Positions 1 to 12,359 of a stretch of 64,000 nucleotides of DNA are shown here, piece by piece. The translations under genes and the position numbers were made by a program. Position 1 is the first letter of the stretch; each line of letters opens with the position of its first letter. The notes beneath the pieces were generated by a model. That model saw nothing but the letters and a program-made list of their open reading frames with translations. It was not told where the DNA came from and did no database searches. Source of the stretch: Distichodus sexfasciatus (taxonomy: Eukaryota; Chordata; Actinopteri; Characiformes; Distichodontidae). The DNA lies in contig JAVGVS010000020.1 of the NCBI GenBank assembly GCA_032718565.1, forward strand, positions 3,504,215 to 3,568,214, given 5' to 3'.

Positions 1-249
1 TCACAGTCTTACTCAAATTACATTTAATACAAAAGGATTAAATCGTGTAGACTGCAATGTAAAAGATAAATTATAAAATGTGTTTAAATTGTTACACTAT
101 ACATAATGTGTGACATAAATAATTCCACCTGCATTGATAACTGATCACCTTTCAGTACAAAGAAATTATTTGACATTTCAAATCTAGAAAATCTGCACAT
201 TATGCACTCATACGCTTTTAAAAATGTATATCTTTTTCTTACTGTGTAG

Positions 250-351
250 TTTGTCGTTCTCCTGTTTTGGATGATCTTCACCTATGATCGGCAGCTGGTC
301 TATCCGGCCTCACTGGATGGTTTCTTTCCTCCATGGCTAAACCATGCCATG
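250..351 (+). CDS. adtrp: ADTRP-like exon ending WLNHAM
   Basis: Acceptor tgtgtag ends at 249 and donor gttagt starts at 352. The reading frame starts at base 250 (FVVLLFW...) and the exon ends on a complete codon. It encodes a membrane helix followed by the YDRQLVYP loop and WLNHAM. Confidence 0.85.
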
Positions 352-897
352 GTTAGTATCGCCAAGTCTATTTTGTATCCATGTTTACAATAGTTACATG
401 AAATTAAGACATAGCTCTTATATATGACAGCATACACTGGTTCTTCCAATTTTGCTTGGTGAGGTCGTTCTTGAACCACACATCTACCCAAAAAACAGAA
501 ATGGTTTAGCTGCCCTAGGAGTTGCTGGCTTACTATACTCAGGCTGGTAAGTGCATGTCATTTCTGTAGAAGAAGAGAAAAAAAGCAGAATAAAAAGCAT
601 GGACATTTTTAGAATGAATACAAAAATACAAGCGAGACAAGGTGTTTCACATATCATGTAACTGTTTTAGAGGAAAATAGCTTATGCTGTTGTTTTGTGT
701 TTTCCTGCAGGATAATATGGGTGTACATGAGTGTTGGCATCTGGGTTTATCCCTTACTTGGGCTCTTCACAACCCCTGGTTTGATAGTTTTCTTTATATC
801 TAACTTGACTATAGTCATTATACTGTACTTGATGGGACAAAACTTGAACTACAAAATATGGGGCAAGGCCTGTAGGCATAGATTAAAAAAGCAATGA
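250..897 (+). CDS. adtrp: ADTRP/AIG1-family membrane hydrolase, 3' part (last three coding exons)
   Basis: Three + strand exons, 250-351, 431-546 and 711-897 (stop TGA 895-897), join in frame with AG acceptors and GT donors (gttagt at 352, gtaagt at 547). The joined sequence reads through WLNHAM|HT, VVLEPHIYP, WVYP and LNYKIWG, which matches the C-terminal half of the ADTRP/AIG1 family. It is closer to ADTRP (WLNHAMHT, EVVL.PH.YP) than to AIG1 (WLNHGMHT). Family members are multi-pass membrane serine/threonine-type hydrolases of fatty acid esters of hydroxy fatty acids, with a catalytic Thr and His; the conserved His-containing WLNHAMHT segment is present, while the Thr lies in exons left of the window. 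Hydrophobic stretches in exons 250-351 and 711-897 fit membrane helices. The basic C-terminus ends in KKQ. The gene is incomplete because of the window edge, not because of a break. The exact paralogue is uncertain. Confidence 0.85.
431..546 (+). CDS. adtrp: ADTRP-like exon beginning HTLVLP
   Basis: Acceptor ends at 430 (gacag), donor gtaagt at 547. The exon encodes HTLVLPILLGEVVLEPHIYP and a following hydrophobic stretch. It ends with two bases of a Trp codon completed by the next exon. Confidence 0.85.
711..897 (+). CDS. adtrp: ADTRP-like terminal coding exon
   Basis: Acceptor tttcctgcag ends at 710. The exon encodes WVYMSVGIWVYP, a long hydrophobic helix, LNYKIWG and a basic tail, then TGA. 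AATAAA hexamers at 911-916 and 947-952 could serve polyadenylation. Confidence 0.85.
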
Positions 898-1777
898 CTG
901 AGGAAGCAGGAATAAAATGACAATGATCTAGACAATGGCTTCTCTCAATAAAGATGAATGTGACGGTCACAAATAATGCTGGCGAGACCTGATGCTTCCT
1001 GGATGGCACCAATGCAAGCATTTATTCAAACAAGAAAATAAACAGACTCAATGGCCTTAAACCAGTAAACTGAAACTTTCTTTTCAATAACAAACCAGAT
1101 AACGCCAACATGGGTAGAGTACCAGTAGACCAACAGACACAAACAGGAGAGATATGCCTTAAATAGGTGACTAACTGAACCTAAACAGACGTACACACTA
1201 AGCTAGCTCGTTAAGCCAATCAAAATACTAAATGCTAAACCAATAGATAAACAGAACAGCCAACTGGCGGTGGGATCTAGATGGAAACCAATTAAACAGA
1301 TCAAGAAACTAGGAACACAGGTTAGAGGCTAGAGTTAAGCTGACACAGGTGTAACGGATAATTAGACTAACTAACCAATTAGGACACATGGGGGCAGGAC
1401 TGAAGGAATTGACTGACATACCACACTAAACAGACAAGACACAGGACAGGACGGAGATGCTCTCATGTGACTGGATGGGTTAAACAGACAGAGATGTTTC
1501 AATTATTTTAATATTTGAACATATATTTTAAATTGACTTTTTAATGATATTGATGCTAGTTTAATAATGACTAGGACTGACATTCATAAATACAGTTTCT
1601 TAACACCATTAAAAAATGTAATCATTTTAAAATGCCATTTTGATTAGGTACATTAGTGTATTGTGCAGCTTTATTTACAACGATTTTAAAATAGACAAAT
1701 ATACATTCATGTGTACCGGACATTACAAATTATTCATTATTCGAACTGCATAATCCCAACTGAGGGTCATGGGGGGA

Positions 1778-2588
1778 CCGTGTTGGGGAGTAACAAGTTA
1801 CATGTAACAAAATTATGTAATTTAACTGCAAAATAAAAGTAACAGTAATCAGTTACATTCTTTGAAAAATGTGTAATTAAATTACAGTTACTTTCAGGAA
1901 ATATTCAGGATTACAATTTCAGTTACATCTCAATATCTTTTGCAGAAACTTTGGCTATATGTTTAATAATAATATTGTTTTGCCATTTTTTCTTGGGCAC
2001 AACATCCTCCATTTACAGCTGAAAGTCTGATACTATTCCGATATGTCTAATTGGTTCTCTTATCATGTTTGAATTTGCAACACCCACTTGCTGCTGGATC
2101 TACAGCCTACAAGCGGTCTGAGCAGCAGTTGCGAGGAGGCCTGCAATGCCAGATAGGAACTACTATGTAGGCCTAGTCCATTGCAGGAAATAATAATAAA
2201 TAAAATAATAATAATAAATGAGCTGTAGTGAGCAGAGGCTATATGCACAATCAATTCCGCACGAATAGTCAACTGCTTATTCAGTGATGTTCACCAAATG
2301 TTGAATGTCAAATATACGGCTGTGGCTGTGTTGAGGGAGTTTAAAAGGATTTTGACAGCAGTCAGTGTTGAGTAATGCTGTAAGGTTAATCAGGTTTCAA
2401 AAACTGAAAATGGTTGACAGTTGAGAAAATTCATTCAAAATGTAGAAAAGTAATCCAAAAGTAATCAAATGTAATTAGTTACATTACTTTGTTAAAGTAA
2501 TTGAAATAGTTACACTACTATTACATTTTAGATAGGGTAACTTGTAATTGTAATGCATTACATTTCCAAAGTAACTTTCCCAACACTG
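1778..2588. mobile_element. hAT-like non-autonomous DNA transposon
   Basis: The left end reads ccgtgttggggagtaac and the right end aagtaactttcccaacactg, an imperfect terminal inverted repeat of the CAGTGTTGGG type common in teleost hAT elements. The ends also carry inverted runs of alternating gttacatgtaac / taatgcattac motifs. No transposase frame is visible and I see no convincing 8-bp target duplication, so it is old or its ends are slightly misplaced. Confidence 0.6.
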
Positions 2589-2877
2589 CAAGGAACATAC
2601 AAGTCAACAAGGGAGCAATTACTTGGGGTAATTGTATCATGCTTATATGAAGGATGGATGAGAATAGGATGCTGGCGCAATGTTAACAAAAATAAGCAAA
2701 AGCAAAAAAAAAGACAGCGCAGTTTTAAAGACGATAACAGAAGGAGAGACACAGGAGAGGCTGTCTTAAATACACAAACACAGGTGTTAAACTTCTGGAT
2801 GAAATAACAAGAACAGAGAACGCAAGACAAGTCGGCCTCTGGTGGCCAAACCAGGAATTGCAGTATTGTGGTATCAA

Positions 2878-3184
2878 TTGGCCCCATTCACCAAGTCGTT
2901 CTTATAAATTTGTTCTTAAAACCCAATTGCACAGTTTTCAGAAAGATTTTGACATTTACCAATGTTTTCTCCTTTATGATTTGTTCTTAGGTAAGAACAG
3001 AATCTATAACTGTTATAGACCACTCTAACACAAACTTAACTGCATGCATGTTTGTGGAAAACATTAGGTTACTGGATTATCTTCAGTTCTACAGTTGTGT
3101 AATATTATATTATTTAATTTTATAACAACTTTCTTAAGAACAAATTGAATAAAAATATAAGAAAATATTGGTGAATAGGGCCCA
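2878..3184. mobile_element. MITE, ggcccCATTCACCAA family, copy 1
   Basis: An approximately 300-bp element bounded by inverted ends (CATTCACCAA at the left, TTGGTGAATAGGGCCC at the right), with internal ttgttcttaa / ttcttaagaacaaat inverted motifs. Related copies lie at 22021-22350, 28827-29091 and 59302 onward. It is non-coding. Confidence 0.6.
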
Positions 3185-3893
3185 GTGATAATAAACTACT
3201 AAGACAAAAAAAATCAACTTTATTTTCCCTGAAATAAATACCTTTATAGCAAAAGTAAATATAACAGTGAAGTTCATCAAAGTGCAGTTCATCAATGTAC
3301 AAAGTGATCAACAAAGATGGTAAAGTACATTTTTATTCGTAAGTGATTTGCATGACCCCCGAGCACATCTGTGCTACAAATTAAATCACAGTAACATGTG
3401 CTGCCATTTTAAGTGTGCTGTGTAGCGTACTTAATGCAAGAGCCTGCTTGTATGAGCTCGGACTGTTTATGCTGTAGGCAAAGGTGTTATACCGTTGAAA
3501 ATCTAACAAAGTATAAAGGCCCTTTCGGCTTTGACTTGCATGAAAATAATGTCTTAATATTTACAAAGATTTATTATTTTCTAGACTATGCCTGCATAAT
3601 ATATCTTCAATTGTAATAAGTCCTTAAATTAACTTGTTTTGACATTAGCAAATATTAAGAACGACAAATAAAGCAGGATTTTTCACACCTCCCAGTGACT
3701 GTTCCAAGCAGTTTGAGTTTTAGTTAGTTAGTTAGTATCTTGTAGCTTCTTTTTCCATCAACATTAACATATGCAACAATATGCTGCAACAAAATCCACT
3801 ATACAATAGTCAAGAAATGATAATCACTTCCTTTTACTGAGCTAAGCAAACAGGTTTCATTCCAGTTGTACTGGCATGTGAAAAGGGTTGTAC

Positions 3894-4019
3894 TCAGTAT
3901 GCACTTCCTCGCAGGTCTCTGTACTCCCTAATGTGTTGTAGAGTGTCAGGATCAGCATCCACCAAGCCAATGGACACAATTTTAATTATAAAGTGCAGTT
4001 CCTGTTCAGTAAGGTCCTT
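3894..4019 (-). CDS. Small membrane protein, exon 4 (terminal)
   Basis: The acceptor ctttttcag lies just above 4019 on the - strand. The exon encodes the 41-residue C-terminal tail, KDLTEQELHF through DLRGSAY, with stop TGA at 3894-3896. Confidence 0.7.
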   Translation of the reverse strand, partial: KDLTEQELHFIIKIVSIGLVDADPDTLQHIREYRDLRGSAY

Positions 4020-5246
4020 CTGAAAAAGATCAAGTCAGAGTCATTAACATAATTAATAATTCATTTGATATACCCACTTTGAAGTCACATAGCTTTCCCC
4101 CAATCTAGTGTTTTATCCATCATTTAGTTGTTACATCATTAATATTATTTTACCATACAAGCCTACCAACGCATTACATGCATTAAGATCATTAGACCAC
4201 TGAAAATTTAAATTTATTAATGATTCGATAATCAGTTTACCTTCTTTTTTTCTTGACTGGAGTGGCAACATTTGCTCATTCTCTGTATTTCCTATTACCA
4301 AAGATTACAATATGAATATCCACTTATGCATAAAAATACCACTCATATACCCTAATATATTCTTTTTTTTTTTTTTTAAACACAAAAAAACAAAAGCATA
4401 CAGATAATGAGAAACTAGAAGGGGGCAGACAGACAATTTAGCTGTGGTCATAGACAAGATTTCAAAATGTACCAGATATCAATTAACAAAATGCTACCAA
4501 ATTAACCCTGTAGATACAATAAAGTTCTGAATGTCATGGAAATATACTGTTTTCTAGTCAAAGCAATGAAAATGGTGAGTGTATTTGCTGCTATTAAACA
4601 TCCAGTGTGAAATATTCTTTGCCAAAAAATCAGTGACTCGCATTAGACCTAATGATGTGTTTGTCAAGAAGAAAGGATAATATCTTAAAGATCTTATAAA
4701 ACAAGTTAAATGTGTAATAGACACTCAGATATGCTGTAACTTAAATATAGTCAAATCAAAGTCACTTTATCTCACTTTAATGATGTGATGTGTGAAGAGA
4801 AACATTGTTTAAAACCTGCTTACCTGGCTTAGGCCATGTGACATACACTTGATGATGCAAATAATGCCAAAGACAATCTGTTGGATAAATGAAGTAAAAA
4901 TAATATATCATAATATATAACAAAATAATATAATAAGTCCTCAAATATATGCAAAAACAAAAACAGACTGAAAAAGATTATTAGTTTCCAGTTGATTTCC
5001 TTCTGATGAAATATAAGCAGGTTATTTAGAATATTGTTGTTTGTAAGGTGTTGTGGATGAAGACATAGTTTTAAAGATGATAACTTCTACTTTTTTGTTG
5101 TTAGCTGTTGAAGACTAAAAACTAGGCGCTTGAAAAAATAGTCATAAATATGAAACATTGAATGTATCGTCTGATTGTTAATATATGGTAAAAATGAAAA
5201 GTTATTCTTAAATAAAACTGCCACTTACCACGACGAAATACAACAT
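3894..5246 (-). CDS. Unrecognised 79-residue single-pass membrane protein, four exons
   Basis: Read on the - strand, four coding exons join in phase 0: 5229-5246 (MLYFVV), 4824-4877 (IVFGIICIIKCMSHGLSQ), 4241-4282 (RMSKCCHSSQEKKK) and 3894-4019 (41 residues ending GSAY, then TGA). Donors are GTAAGT, GTAAGC and GTAAAC, and all acceptors are AG with pyrimidine tracts. The first about 16 residues are strongly hydrophobic and form a membrane or signal-anchor helix. A Cys/Lys-rich linker follows, then an acidic-to-basic amphipathic tail rich in helix-forming residues (DLTEQELHFIIKIVSIGLVD). The tail would be cytosolic if the N-terminus is an anchor. I cannot assign a family. The gene is convergent with the ADTRP-like gene and lies downstream of epas1 on the same strand. 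The consistent phases and splice signals, with no internal stop, make chance unlikely. Confidence 0.7.
4241..4282 (-). CDS. Small membrane protein, exon 3
   Basis: A 14-codon exon encoding RMSKCCHSSQEKKK, with acceptor AATACAG and donor GTAAAC. It gives the Cys-Cys juxtamembrane motif and a lysine run. Confidence 0.65.
4824..4877 (-). CDS. Small membrane protein, exon 2
   Basis: An 18-codon exon encoding most of the membrane helix (IVFGIICIIKC), with acceptor CAACAG and donor GTAAGC. Confidence 0.68.
5229..5246 (-). CDS. Small membrane protein, exon 1 (start)
   Basis: ATG at 5246-5244 begins a six-codon coding exon, MLYFVV, with a consensus GTAAGT donor. The hydrophobic run continues directly in exon 2. 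The promoter is probably in 5250-5650, a mixed-composition region without an obvious TATA box. Confidence 0.65.
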
Positions 5247-5810
5247 GGTTGTTTTCCCGTTTCTGTCTCACCTGCTTCTTTATCCCCACCCGTGATTTTA
5301 GGCTGAATGCAACTTTGAGTTAGACTCAAGAACAGACACAAGACAACACAACCTGATTTGCAGGTTTATCGGCATTTAACAGTATTCGTCAAGCACTTGT
5401 CATGGAACATAAAGTTAAGTCAAGCGTCATATACTTTTCCTGCGAGTCTAGGATATAAATACACATTACTGAACGCAACTGCTAAGACACAGAAATCCGT
5501 AACGTTCCAGGCAATCGACTGAAATGTCCTTTAATTGATTTAAATGTCTTTTCCAGGTGTCGTGGCGGGAAAATTAATCAGTGGTTAGCGCAGCGCCCTC
5601 TACTGGTAAAACTCCGGAATGCGTCAAAGAAATCTGTTGCGTCCTTACGTCATTGAATAAATAAAATGGTTTAGATGTTTAACATCAATTTTGACCTCAA
5701 AATATGACGGAGAAAAACAATCTTAGTGGACAGCAATTAATAAAATGCTTAAAAAGCAAGATAATTGTCGACTATTTTTCCAGAAACAATGACACAGTGC
5801 GTCACGTCCT

Positions 5811-5844
<34 letters not shown>
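5811..5844. repeat. (CAA)n microsatellite
   Basis: Eleven uninterrupted CAA units. Confidence 0.95.
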
Positions 5845-8325
5845 ACCGGATACTAACGGGCATTCTCAAAAGTACCTTAAATGTATTAATGTAATCAAAA
5901 ACACATTTTTATACCACATTTAAATCGTTGTCAGGTCTTCTGGTAACGTCCATTCAAAACGCGTCTGTTAGCTAACATGTTAATCGGACTATTAACATGT
6001 TATTTAAAATACTTATGATTAAATCCCACAATTTAGTTATAGAAGAAGTTGTGTAAAATTAAATGAAAAATCCTTTTTAAGTTTCTTCAGTCTTGCGACA
6101 TGCACTAATCATATTTGACCTCCAGATGGAGCAATTTCACAAAACCTCAAAAACTTCCAAACGATGTAACAGACTGTAGCCTACATTACCCATTCAATTT
6201 AAGAGTTTCTTAACACGATCAATTGTTTGAAATTCTAAAAAATAATTGGAAAACTTGTTTGAGACCAGAAGCAGATTTCAAAATGAGCAAAAACTGAGGT
6301 TTTGTGTGCACTTAAAGACATTTTGCCTGTCACTCAACCTTTTCTAATTCAAATTTTAGACATCTATAATTTATACACTTATATAACCCATATTCACATA
6401 CTAATTTTATAGTTAAAGAGCAGTAGACTCTTTCACTTTTTGCCTAGTTTCATAATTACTATAACTTCATGAAGCAACTGAAGATTTATTGCGTCTTCAC
6501 TTTGCTATTTCACGTCACCTGTACTCTTTTCACTTTTCCCAGATTTACTCTCTATTAGGTCTGTGTATCTGTATCTATAGTAACAGACTGTAACCTCATG
6601 CTGTCTGTCACCTAAATTTGGCCACTTCCTGAGCAGGTCCTGAGTTCTGGAGTGGGAGAGTCAAAGGGAGTAGGTGGGTGGGTTATGTAATTTCTTTGTG
6701 CTGCTTCCAGGGAGAACAATTAGTGGATACACAATTATGTCTTGAATGTATTTTGTTAAACTTTGCAACAAGAACACAGGCCTTTGTGATGGGAAGAGTG
6801 ATAGAAAACTGTGTGCATTGATTAAGCACCCTCATTCAAATCATAGAACAGTTGTATAAAGAAGGAAATTTATTTTATATTGTACTCAGTGAATCAAACT
6901 TGGTGGGAAATAAACATAAAGGCTGAATTTTCTAAACAATTTTGCTGCTTTGTGTAAAAGACTTAATGTGAAAATAAGCTACTTTTAACAGATTAATTCA
7001 GCTCTAAAATGATTCAACTGAGATGGAGAGTAAATAAAATGATCAGAAATGTATTCTTTTATTTACCAGGTAGAGAAATAATGAAATCGCCTGTGGTGTC
7101 CCCGATATTGTGGAAAGTGAGTGTGTGACAGAGGGTTAACATTAATTAAAAGTCTTATGCTCCAGCAACATTCTGCCTCTCGATGACATCATTAAACCAC
7201 AATTGGATTACTGATGCTCTGCTTGTTCCGAATCAGAGAGTTCTGAGTGGACACACAGATTCTTATTGAGAATAGTGCCAGGCTGGCCCACGCGTCCCAG
7301 TGTTATCCAGGACACTGAGCACCCCGACATTGGGACAGTGAGGCCTCTGTGAAGACAGGAGTGAGATGACAGAACATGAGAGACACTTATTTCACTAGGG
7401 AGGCAAAACAGAGGCTGACATGAGGGAAAAACATTTACCCTTTGATTGGAAACCTTGCATAAATGAATTATGAGTCATTCAGTCAAAAATGATAAATGGT
7501 TGTCAAGTGGATGTTGTGCGTGAATACGTGTGTGATTGAGTGATCACCGAGAGCAAAAATTCCCAAAGATTTTTGAAATAAAAAAAAACAAAAAAAACCC
7601 AAAACCAAACCAAACACCCTAAACATTACTACCAGCGCATTTTGAGACCACTGTTATTCAAAATTTAACACTGCAATTGTAATCATGTTGAATATAGTTA
7701 AGACTTCAGGAAATAATTTGTTTCAACAAGATGGAAAAAAATTCTGATCTGTGAGCTGACAAGCAACTAACCACAACTTTTTTCAGAGGCTGAGTTTAAC
7801 CACCATGACGGCTCCCGTTGAAGTCATAGTGTTGCTAACTAAAGAATAGGCCATGGTGCCCCCTTTTCATGCGGGGTGTGTGTGTATACTGTACTCACAG
7901 ATCAAGCTGTGTTACAGAATCCACTGTCTGCACGTCATGTCAGAACATGCCAGTCATGTCAGGACAAACAGAAGAGTTGACTAACGAAAACCATTGTCCA
8001 GCTGAAATGAAGTCATATAGAAAACAGCCATATCTGTTAACTAATTGCACTAAGTATGTGAATTAAAAAATTGTGCATTTTATCTACTTTGGCTTCAATA
8101 TTTCTGTAAAAGGAAACTGAAGAAAAAAAACCCTAAAATAAACAAACTTAAAAAAACAAACAAAAAAACCAACAACAACTTGACACTGTTTTGGGGTACA
8201 TTGATTCCAGAACATGGGGAACAAAAAATAACAAAATATACTGAAAGAAAAGAAGGTGGTTTTGCTGGAAAGAAATAGACTTCTTAAAAAAAGACTTCTG
8301 GCTAGGAGGCTTGATGCCTAAACAC

Positions 8326-9167
8326 TAGGGCTGCACAAAAAAACCCATTTTTGCCCGAAACAGAAAACCAAAAATGAGGAAGCACTTGGCCGAAACCAAA
8401 AAGCAAAACACTGAAAGAAATTATTATACCATTTTTGTACCATTACTGTACTGGGTGAGACTGTGTGTATTTACCTCACTAATGTCAACGCATGCTTCGA
8501 AGAATAAATCAATTACAAAACTATGAAAATAACTCTTAGCACTGAATGCTGACATTCCAACAATGCACAATTTCAAACAAAATAAAATTCTAAATAAAAT
8601 GTTTTACTTGGCCCGACTCCTGCATAGACTACAGACCTATATCTGACTGTTGAAGTATTGTAAAAATAAATATCTTCTCTCATAAAATAGTGCATTGAAG
8701 TCAAGTGCATTTTAACATTGCACAACAAATGTGAACAGTTATTAATAAATTATTTTATCTTATTATTTGTTTTAGCTTTATGTAGTGTAAAAGTGCTGGA
8801 ACTATAGATGTAACTACTAGAAATAGTAATAACAGTTCCATCACAGTTAGAGTCCAAAGGATGGAAATCCGTTGTAGCGACCGAGAACTCTGCCTGTATT
8901 TTAGTCACCTTTCTGCAACAGGTTGCAGGTAGCGAGTGGACGTGTCAGACGTGGCTTTAATCACGTAAAGGCAGACGCGGACTGAGAGTGTCCTCTCATA
9001 ATTAAAAGACGTTTCTTGCTTTCTAAATTTTTAGTCATCTTGGATTGATCACATTACATCATCCTGTTTCGGTCGTGTTCAAAAGTCTTTCGGCCGAAAA
9101 CCGAAAATGCATTTTTGGCCATTTTCGGCCGAATATTTTCGGTGGTCGACGTTTCGGTGCTTCCCTA
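8326..9167. mobile_element. hAT-like element with 8-bp target duplication, copy A
   Basis: The ends are tagggctgcac (8326) and, inverted, tagggaagcaccgaaa (ending 9167). Flanking octamers ctaaacac and ctaaatac match at 7 of 8 bases, as expected of a hAT target-site duplication. The interior has many cggccgaaa / ccgaaaa subterminal motifs. No transposase is present. A related copy in opposite orientation lies at 47693-48490. Confidence 0.75.
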
Positions 9168-9884
9168 CTAAATACTCAAGAGACTGAGTTACACAGTTGT
9201 GAAGAGAAGCTTTTATTCTCCATTTATTGTTCATCTTTATATTGAAAATTAAAAGAATAAAGTTAATAAGGCCACACACTTGTTGCGCAACGTCCTTGAT
9301 GGGACATAAAAAGGCATTATACATGGAAAGTTTTATTCACTACTGTGAGAGCACCTCTCTTGAATCCCATTTTTCATACACAGACTCATAACAAAAGTCT
9401 AGCGCTGCTGTTTTAATTAATTTAAATATTTGGCAAACAACGTGAGGCCTGTTCATAGACTATTAAGTAATTATCCGCAAGGTCGCTGCAGTGATTGGTC
9501 TGTCTTTTTATCTGATGCTGCATTGACTGTAGTCTTTCGTTATGTTCTAAATAGAAATATGGCAAAGCAGAGGACATGCTCTAAAAAAATCCAGACTCAT
9601 TATATTAAATTACAAGTGAACAGAGGGAGTTTGGGGTGCTGCTAATGCTTATTATCAGTGTCCCAAGAGGCTTACAAGCAGAGTTTTTCTCCAGCCATTG
9701 GCTATAATGGTCCAATTAGATGAGATAGACAGCTCAGTTAATGCGCTGTCATGGTGGAAAGGTTGTTGAGTGCATGTAATAAAATATTTTTTGCACTCTG
9801 ACAAGTCCAGTCAAGAGAATGGTTCTGGACGTGGGGAATCATTCCAGTTGATGGATGTGATTATGAAGAGTTTAGATCCCACAA

Positions 9885-9935
9885 GCTTTTGTGTGTGTGT
9901 GTGCGGTGTGTGTGTGTCTGTGTGTGTGCGCACCG
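9885..9935. repeat. (GT)n microsatellite
   Basis: An interrupted GT/GTGTGC dinucleotide run. Confidence 0.9.
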
Positions 9936-12100
9936 TACTTAAAGTGTGTATTTATGTTCTATGTGAGGTCTAAATTCTCAGGTAACAATTGCTGTGCTTA
10001 GGACCTGTGGGGATATCACCAGGATTCTGGGTTTGTGCATAAAAAATATTCAAAAAATATAAGAATAACGTCAATGCAATGTTTCTTTGAAATATCTTTA
10101 TTGATGTTGTAAGTCGAGTTGTGTTATCCATGTTATATCCACTTTATATATAAAGTTAAAAAGATATTTATTTTGTGTTCCAAATTTCACACAAAACGTC
10201 ATGCAGCTACTGTTTTGGCACCTCAGATAGTCAGGAAGCCGGCAGGTCTGGCAGGTCCTCCCACTTCCCTCTCTTGTTCGGCAAAAGAAATCTCTGAATC
10301 AGCGCCATCCAAAAATGAAATCTTTGTAGTGGGAAAAGAATAGAAGTCTGTCTGTCGTTTTGCACCCCGCTCTCCTCTGACTATGGGAAGGAAGAGGCCC
10401 ACAAAGACTCAAGGAAGGGTTGTTATGGTTGAGATGTGCGCTTTTGCCCTGGAGAGCGTTCAAAGTTTAGGCTTGTAGCTGCGCTCCAAACAGTGGCATC
10501 ACCGAAGCGGCCAGCTGACAAAATACCCCAGGGGAAAACTCGCAGGAAACGGAGACTCTCGTCGTTTAGCTGTTTTGCTTATTTTCAATAATTTCGCTTG
10601 CTATGTTTTCCTTTTAGGCCCCTGTTTAGATCCAGGATAAATAAAAATTAGGCAGTGGCTTGTTCTCACTGGCCGGACTTTGGAGCTTCTCCCAAAGAGT
10701 GTCTTGGAAAAGAAAGAGCGACAGACAGACAGACATACCCTAAAACACGAAAAAAAGTAGTTAACTGCAGTAACTGTGGTTGAGACGCATTTATGCCTTA
10801 AATGTATCAACTTTATTTCCAATATTAATATTTAATATTTAAACAAATTTTCATGATTTAAAGTAAACACCAAAGAATAGGAGAAACACTGAATTACGAT
10901 AAGGGTTTTGAAAGTTAGTATTTCTAGTGGACTTCCTAAGTGGAAAATAGCATTAATTTAATTATTTTCATTTGACGTAATGTCTTCAATGTTATACTTG
11001 TGATAACAAACACAAACTGTTAGAACAGTCTCGTCTTTGTGTGTTAGAAAGAGACAGAAAAGACCATAGGGGATATGCGTCATGCTTCGAACAAAAAAGG
11101 GCCAGGACAATAACAAAATGGGAGAGAGGTGGTTTGACTAGGCCAAAGTCCAGCAGACACTGCAGTAATGAGAGACTCTACAGATAACATAAAGAGGAAA
11201 GTGTCTGATGTGTGTGTATTCGGGTCTAATAAACTTCATCCCTACCTCGTGTTAGCCGCGAACGCAGTCAGTGCTGACTTTAAAGCGTCCAAAACTAATC
11301 CTCAACCTCAGATTTTCCGCACAGTCACCTAATAGGTGTGGCTAGTGGGTTCACTCGCAGCAGAGCTTGAGGCGCGGCAGTCAGGATCAGTCTACTTGGT
11401 CGTCGCCTTGGTCCCTTGCTGACTTCCCCCTGGGTCGGGGGTGGGTGGCTTCTCGGGGGCATGCGGCCGTGGGGCCTGCGCCTTGGGTCGGGGATGGATG
11501 GGCGCTGCGTCCCCCGACGACGTCAACCTTTACCACTTCCAGTGACAAACCAGTTCACACGTACACACACGTGTATACATAGGCATGTAATTGTGTGGGT
11601 TTATGTATGTATGTGTATATATATTTCTATTTATACTGTTGCTATTATGTATACATATATAATAATTAGAAAAAGGATAACTATATATATATAGGGGGTG
11701 GTGGTGGCAGGATTAAAAATAAATAAATAAATGAAAAAAAAATAATAATGCCGTAAAGCCAGCGCTGCTTATCCTGTAATGCAGTGCATTATTATCATCT
11801 CGCCTCACAACAGCGGCCGTCTTTACCTGTCTGGAGCCGAGACACGGACAAAAAGGGAGAAGTAAAGTAGAGTAAAAGACTGTTATTTCTAAGCGTGGCA
11901 GCGTGTGATTATTAATCTGTTCTGGGAAGAATTTTCTTTTAGCTTCACAGTGTGATGCCTGAATTCAGTCTCCACACGTTGACGGGTGTGTTTTGAAGCG
12001 AGGCGTGAAGTAGGGAGCCCGACCTCCCGTTCAGGAAGCGGTGCTCCGTCAGGTCGTGTGTTTATGTGAGGTGTTAAACAGTGTTTCTCTATCTCTATTC

Positions 12101-12145
12101 CAGGGGTGGAAGTAACGAATTACAAATACTCACGTTACTAAAATC
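12101..12145. mobile_element. Truncated hAT-like terminus
   Basis: The sequence cAGGGGTGGAAGTAACGAATT with following tacaaatactcacgttact resembles a teleost hAT end. No partner terminus is evident. Confidence 0.4.
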
Positions 12146-12359
12146 CACAATTTATGAAATATTTTCTGAGACGAAGTCACAAAAAGGAGGAAATCACGAC
12201 CATAACGCCCAGGTGAAACTTTCGCCACCGGACGCTTCACACGGAGGACCACGCTCACGGTGAAGAGGTGGTTATTGACGGTTATGTTGCATGTCTTGCG
12301 TATCACGGTAGATCACGCCGAAGAAGCGCCCGTATGCAAGGTTTCACACAGGCGCTAGG

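Larger units (their letters stand above)
898..3893. other. Intergenic stretch with ADTRP-like 3' UTR and repeats
   Basis: AATAAA hexamers at 911 and 947 suggest a short 3' UTR for the ADTRP-like gene. Bases about 960-1490 look like an old dispersed repeat (purine-rich, with cacaggtgtaac-type motifs) that I cannot classify. A hAT-like element (1778-2588) and a MITE (2878-3184) follow. The region just above 3.2 kb probably holds the 3' UTR of the - strand small membrane protein gene, with minus-strand AATAAA hexamers at 3570-3575 and near 3219. I see no further gene. Confidence 0.5.

Noticed and set aside
9079..9324. Short frames on both strands around 9.1 kb
   Set aside because: They span the end of a hAT-like element and reflect its ccgaaa subterminal repeats.
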